Notes under the pieces: generated by a model
The model's database searches: none
Told to the model about the DNA's origin: nothing
What the model saw: only the letters and a program-made list of their open reading frames with translations
Shown: one piece after another, positions 12,738-14,033 of the stretch
Layout of the letters: each line of letters begins with the position of its first letter
How positions within the stretch are numbered: position 1 is the first letter of the stretch
Translations under genes and position numbers: made by a program
From: Bacillota bacterium
Lineage (GTDB): Bacteria; Bacillota; Clostridia; Christensenellales; SZUA-584
Length of the DNA: 14,033 nt
Assembly: GCA_023441905.1 (NCBI GenBank)
Contig: JAEZNC010000108.1
Span: forward strand, 1-14,033
Direction: 5' to 3'

Positions 12738-14033
12738 TCACTTCTCTTTGACTTTAAACCGCTTCAACCGCAGGGCGTTGGTCACCACGGATACTGAGCT
12801 CAATGCCATCGCCGCGCCCGCATAAACGGGATTGAAAGCGGGCCCCCCGAATGCGTAAAAAACCCCTGCCGCAAGCGGTATGCCGATTGTATTATAGATG
12901 AACGCCCAAAACAGATTCTGCCGGATAATGCGCATCGTGGCGCGGCTCAGCGCAATCGCCGTGCTGACCTCCTGCAAATCGCCGCGCATGAGCACCACAT
13001 CGGCGGATTCCACCGCCACATCGGTACCTGTGCCAATCGCCATACCCACATCCGCCTGCACAAGTGCGGGCGCATCGTTGATGCCGTCGCCCACCATCGC
13101 AACCTTAAAGCCCTGCTGCTGCAGCTTTTTGACTTCGCCCGCTTTATCCTGCGGCAGCACGTTGGCGAGCACGCGGTCAATTCCGGCCTGCTTCGCAACA
13201 GCCTGCGCCGTGCTCTCGTTGTCTCCCGTCATCATAAACACGGACATGCCAATGTCTTTGAGCCGCTGTATTGCCTTTGGGCTGGAGGGTTTGATCGTAT
13301 CCGCCGCCGCCATAAGCCCGGCGAGAGCGCCGTCTACCGCGGTATACATGAGTGTGCGTCCCGCGCCCGACAACGTTTCCGAATCTTTGGCCGATGCCGA
13401 TATATCTATACCGTTTTCATTCATCATCTCGGAACTCCCGACCAGCACGCGGCTGCCCGCCACCACAGCGTCGATACCGCGTCCCGGCACAGCCTTAAAC
13501 GATTCGGGCTGAGGCAGACTGACAGACCTCTCCTCCGCATGGCTGACAATAGCCCGTGCAATCGGATGCTCCGAGCCGCGCTCCGCCGCCGCACAAAGCG
13601 TAAGCGTCTGTATTTCATCTAAAGCGCTATATGTGCGGATATCAGTCAGCACCGGCTTGCCTTCGGTCACCGTGCCCGTCTTGTCGAGCACGACCGCATC
13701 CACGGCATGCGTCGTCTCCAGCGCTTCGCCGCCCTTTATGAGTATGCCGAGTTCCGCGCCTTTGCCGGTGCCCACCATAATTGCCGTGGGCGTGGCCAGC
13801 CCCAGCGCACACGGGCACGCGATGACGAGCACCGTCACGAAAATATTGAGCACGAACTGAAAATCCTTACCGAAAACTGCCCATAGCACCGCTGCGACCA
13901 CCGCGATTCCCATCACAGCCGGCACAAAATAGCCGGAAATCACATCCGCAAGCTTGGCGATGGGCGCTTTCTTGCTTTGCGCATCCTCAACAAGCTTGAT
14001 GATTTTTGACAGTGCCGTATCGCCGCCCACGCG
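12738..14033 (-). CDS. copA: Copper-exporting P-type ATPase (P1B), C-terminal part; 5' end outside window
   Basis: The visible 431 residues belong to a heavy-metal pump that moves Cu(I) (or Ag(I)) out of the cell using ATP. Seen in order: the end of the actuator domain (VGGDTALSKIIKLVEDAQ), two membrane helices, the transport motif CPCALGLATPTA, the phosphorylation site DKTGTVTEGKP, SEHPIARAI with the P1B histidine-proline pair, TGDNESTAQA, the hinge MVGDGINDAPAL, and two last helices with NPVYAGAAMALSSVSVVTNA. The CPC plus MxxSS pattern is typical of the copper subgroup rather than zinc/cadmium pumps. The N-terminal metal-binding domain(s), first helices and start codon are missing because the gene runs off the window. 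The GTG near the edge is internal, not a start. The stop is followed at once by a hairpin. Confidence 0.93.
   Translation of the reverse strand, partial: RVGGDTALSKIIKLVEDAQSKKAPIAKLADVISGYFVPAVMGIAVVAAVLWAVFGKDFQFVLNIFVTVLVIACPCALGLATPTAIMVGTGKGAELGILIKGGEALETTHAVDAVVLDKTGTVTEGKPVLTDIRTYSALDEIQTLTLCAAAERGSEHPIARAIVSHAEERSVSLPQPESFKAVPGRGIDAVVAGSRVLVGSSEMMNENGIDISASAKDSETLSGAGRTLMYTAVDGALAGLMAAADTIKPSSPKAIQRLKDIGMSVFMMTGDNESTAQAVAKQAGIDRVLANVLPQDKAGEVKKLQQQGFKVAMVGDGINDAPALVQADVGMAIGTGTDVAVESADVVLMRGDLQEVSTAIALSRATMRIIRQNLFWAFIYNTIGIPLAAGVFYAFGGPAFNPVYAGAAMALSSVSVVTNALRLKRFKVKEK

Noticed and set aside
14028..14030. GTG near the right edge as the start of the copper ATPase
   Set aside because: It falls inside the conserved actuator-domain sequence, and the frame stays open to the window edge, so the real start is outside.

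Overview
The window looks like chromosomal DNA of a low-to-mid GC Firmicute, most likely a Clostridia-type anaerobe. The evidence is the Bacillus/Clostridium-style glycogen gene order (glgB-glgC-glgD-glgA-glgP), including glgD, the non-catalytic ADP-glucose pyrophosphorylase paralogue typical of Firmicutes. Strong GGAGG-type ribosome binding sites and a TipAS-type MerR regulator fit the same group. A species cannot be named from the sequence alone.

Layout: (1) 2-199, plus strand: C-terminal tail of an ABC transporter ATPase whose start lies before the window. (2) 264-326: a strong bidirectional terminator, then about 370 bases with no convincing gene. (3) 695-10947, minus strand: one compact operon read right to left, glgB, glgC, glgD, glgA, glgP, then a cytoplasmic GH13 alpha-glucan hydrolase. 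Gaps are very short, and glgC/glgD overlap by ATGA. (4) 10948-11209: an AT-rich divergent promoter region. (5) 11210-11521, plus strand: a small, unrecognised, membrane-spanning protein. (6) 11783-12538, minus strand: a MerR-family regulator with a C-terminal TipAS-like drug-sensing domain, with its own MerR-type promoter and terminator. (7) 12738-14033, minus strand: the C-terminal two thirds or so of a copper-exporting P1B ATPase (CopA-like), running off the right edge.

How the genes work together: GlgC (probably with GlgD) makes ADP-glucose, GlgA polymerises it, and GlgB adds branches. GlgP shortens outer chains to glucose-1-phosphate, and the GH13 enzyme probably handles the branched or short limit dextrins left over. 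The operon thus encodes both storage and mobilisation, with no glgX in view.

The most notable observations are: (a) glgP carries a single in-frame TAA in place of a highly conserved glutamate in an otherwise intact gene, so it is a very recent nonsense allele, a sequencing error, or (less likely) a readthrough site; (b) the MerR-TipAS gene has an internal ATG with a strong ribosome binding site exactly before its sensor domain, which suggests a sensor-only isoform like that of Streptomyces tipA; (c) the MerR gene's promoter has a 19-base spacer with overlapping dyads and repeated TTGAC(G/A) half-sites. I found no CRISPR array, phage or complete insertion sequence, and no clear evidence of a wholly new system.
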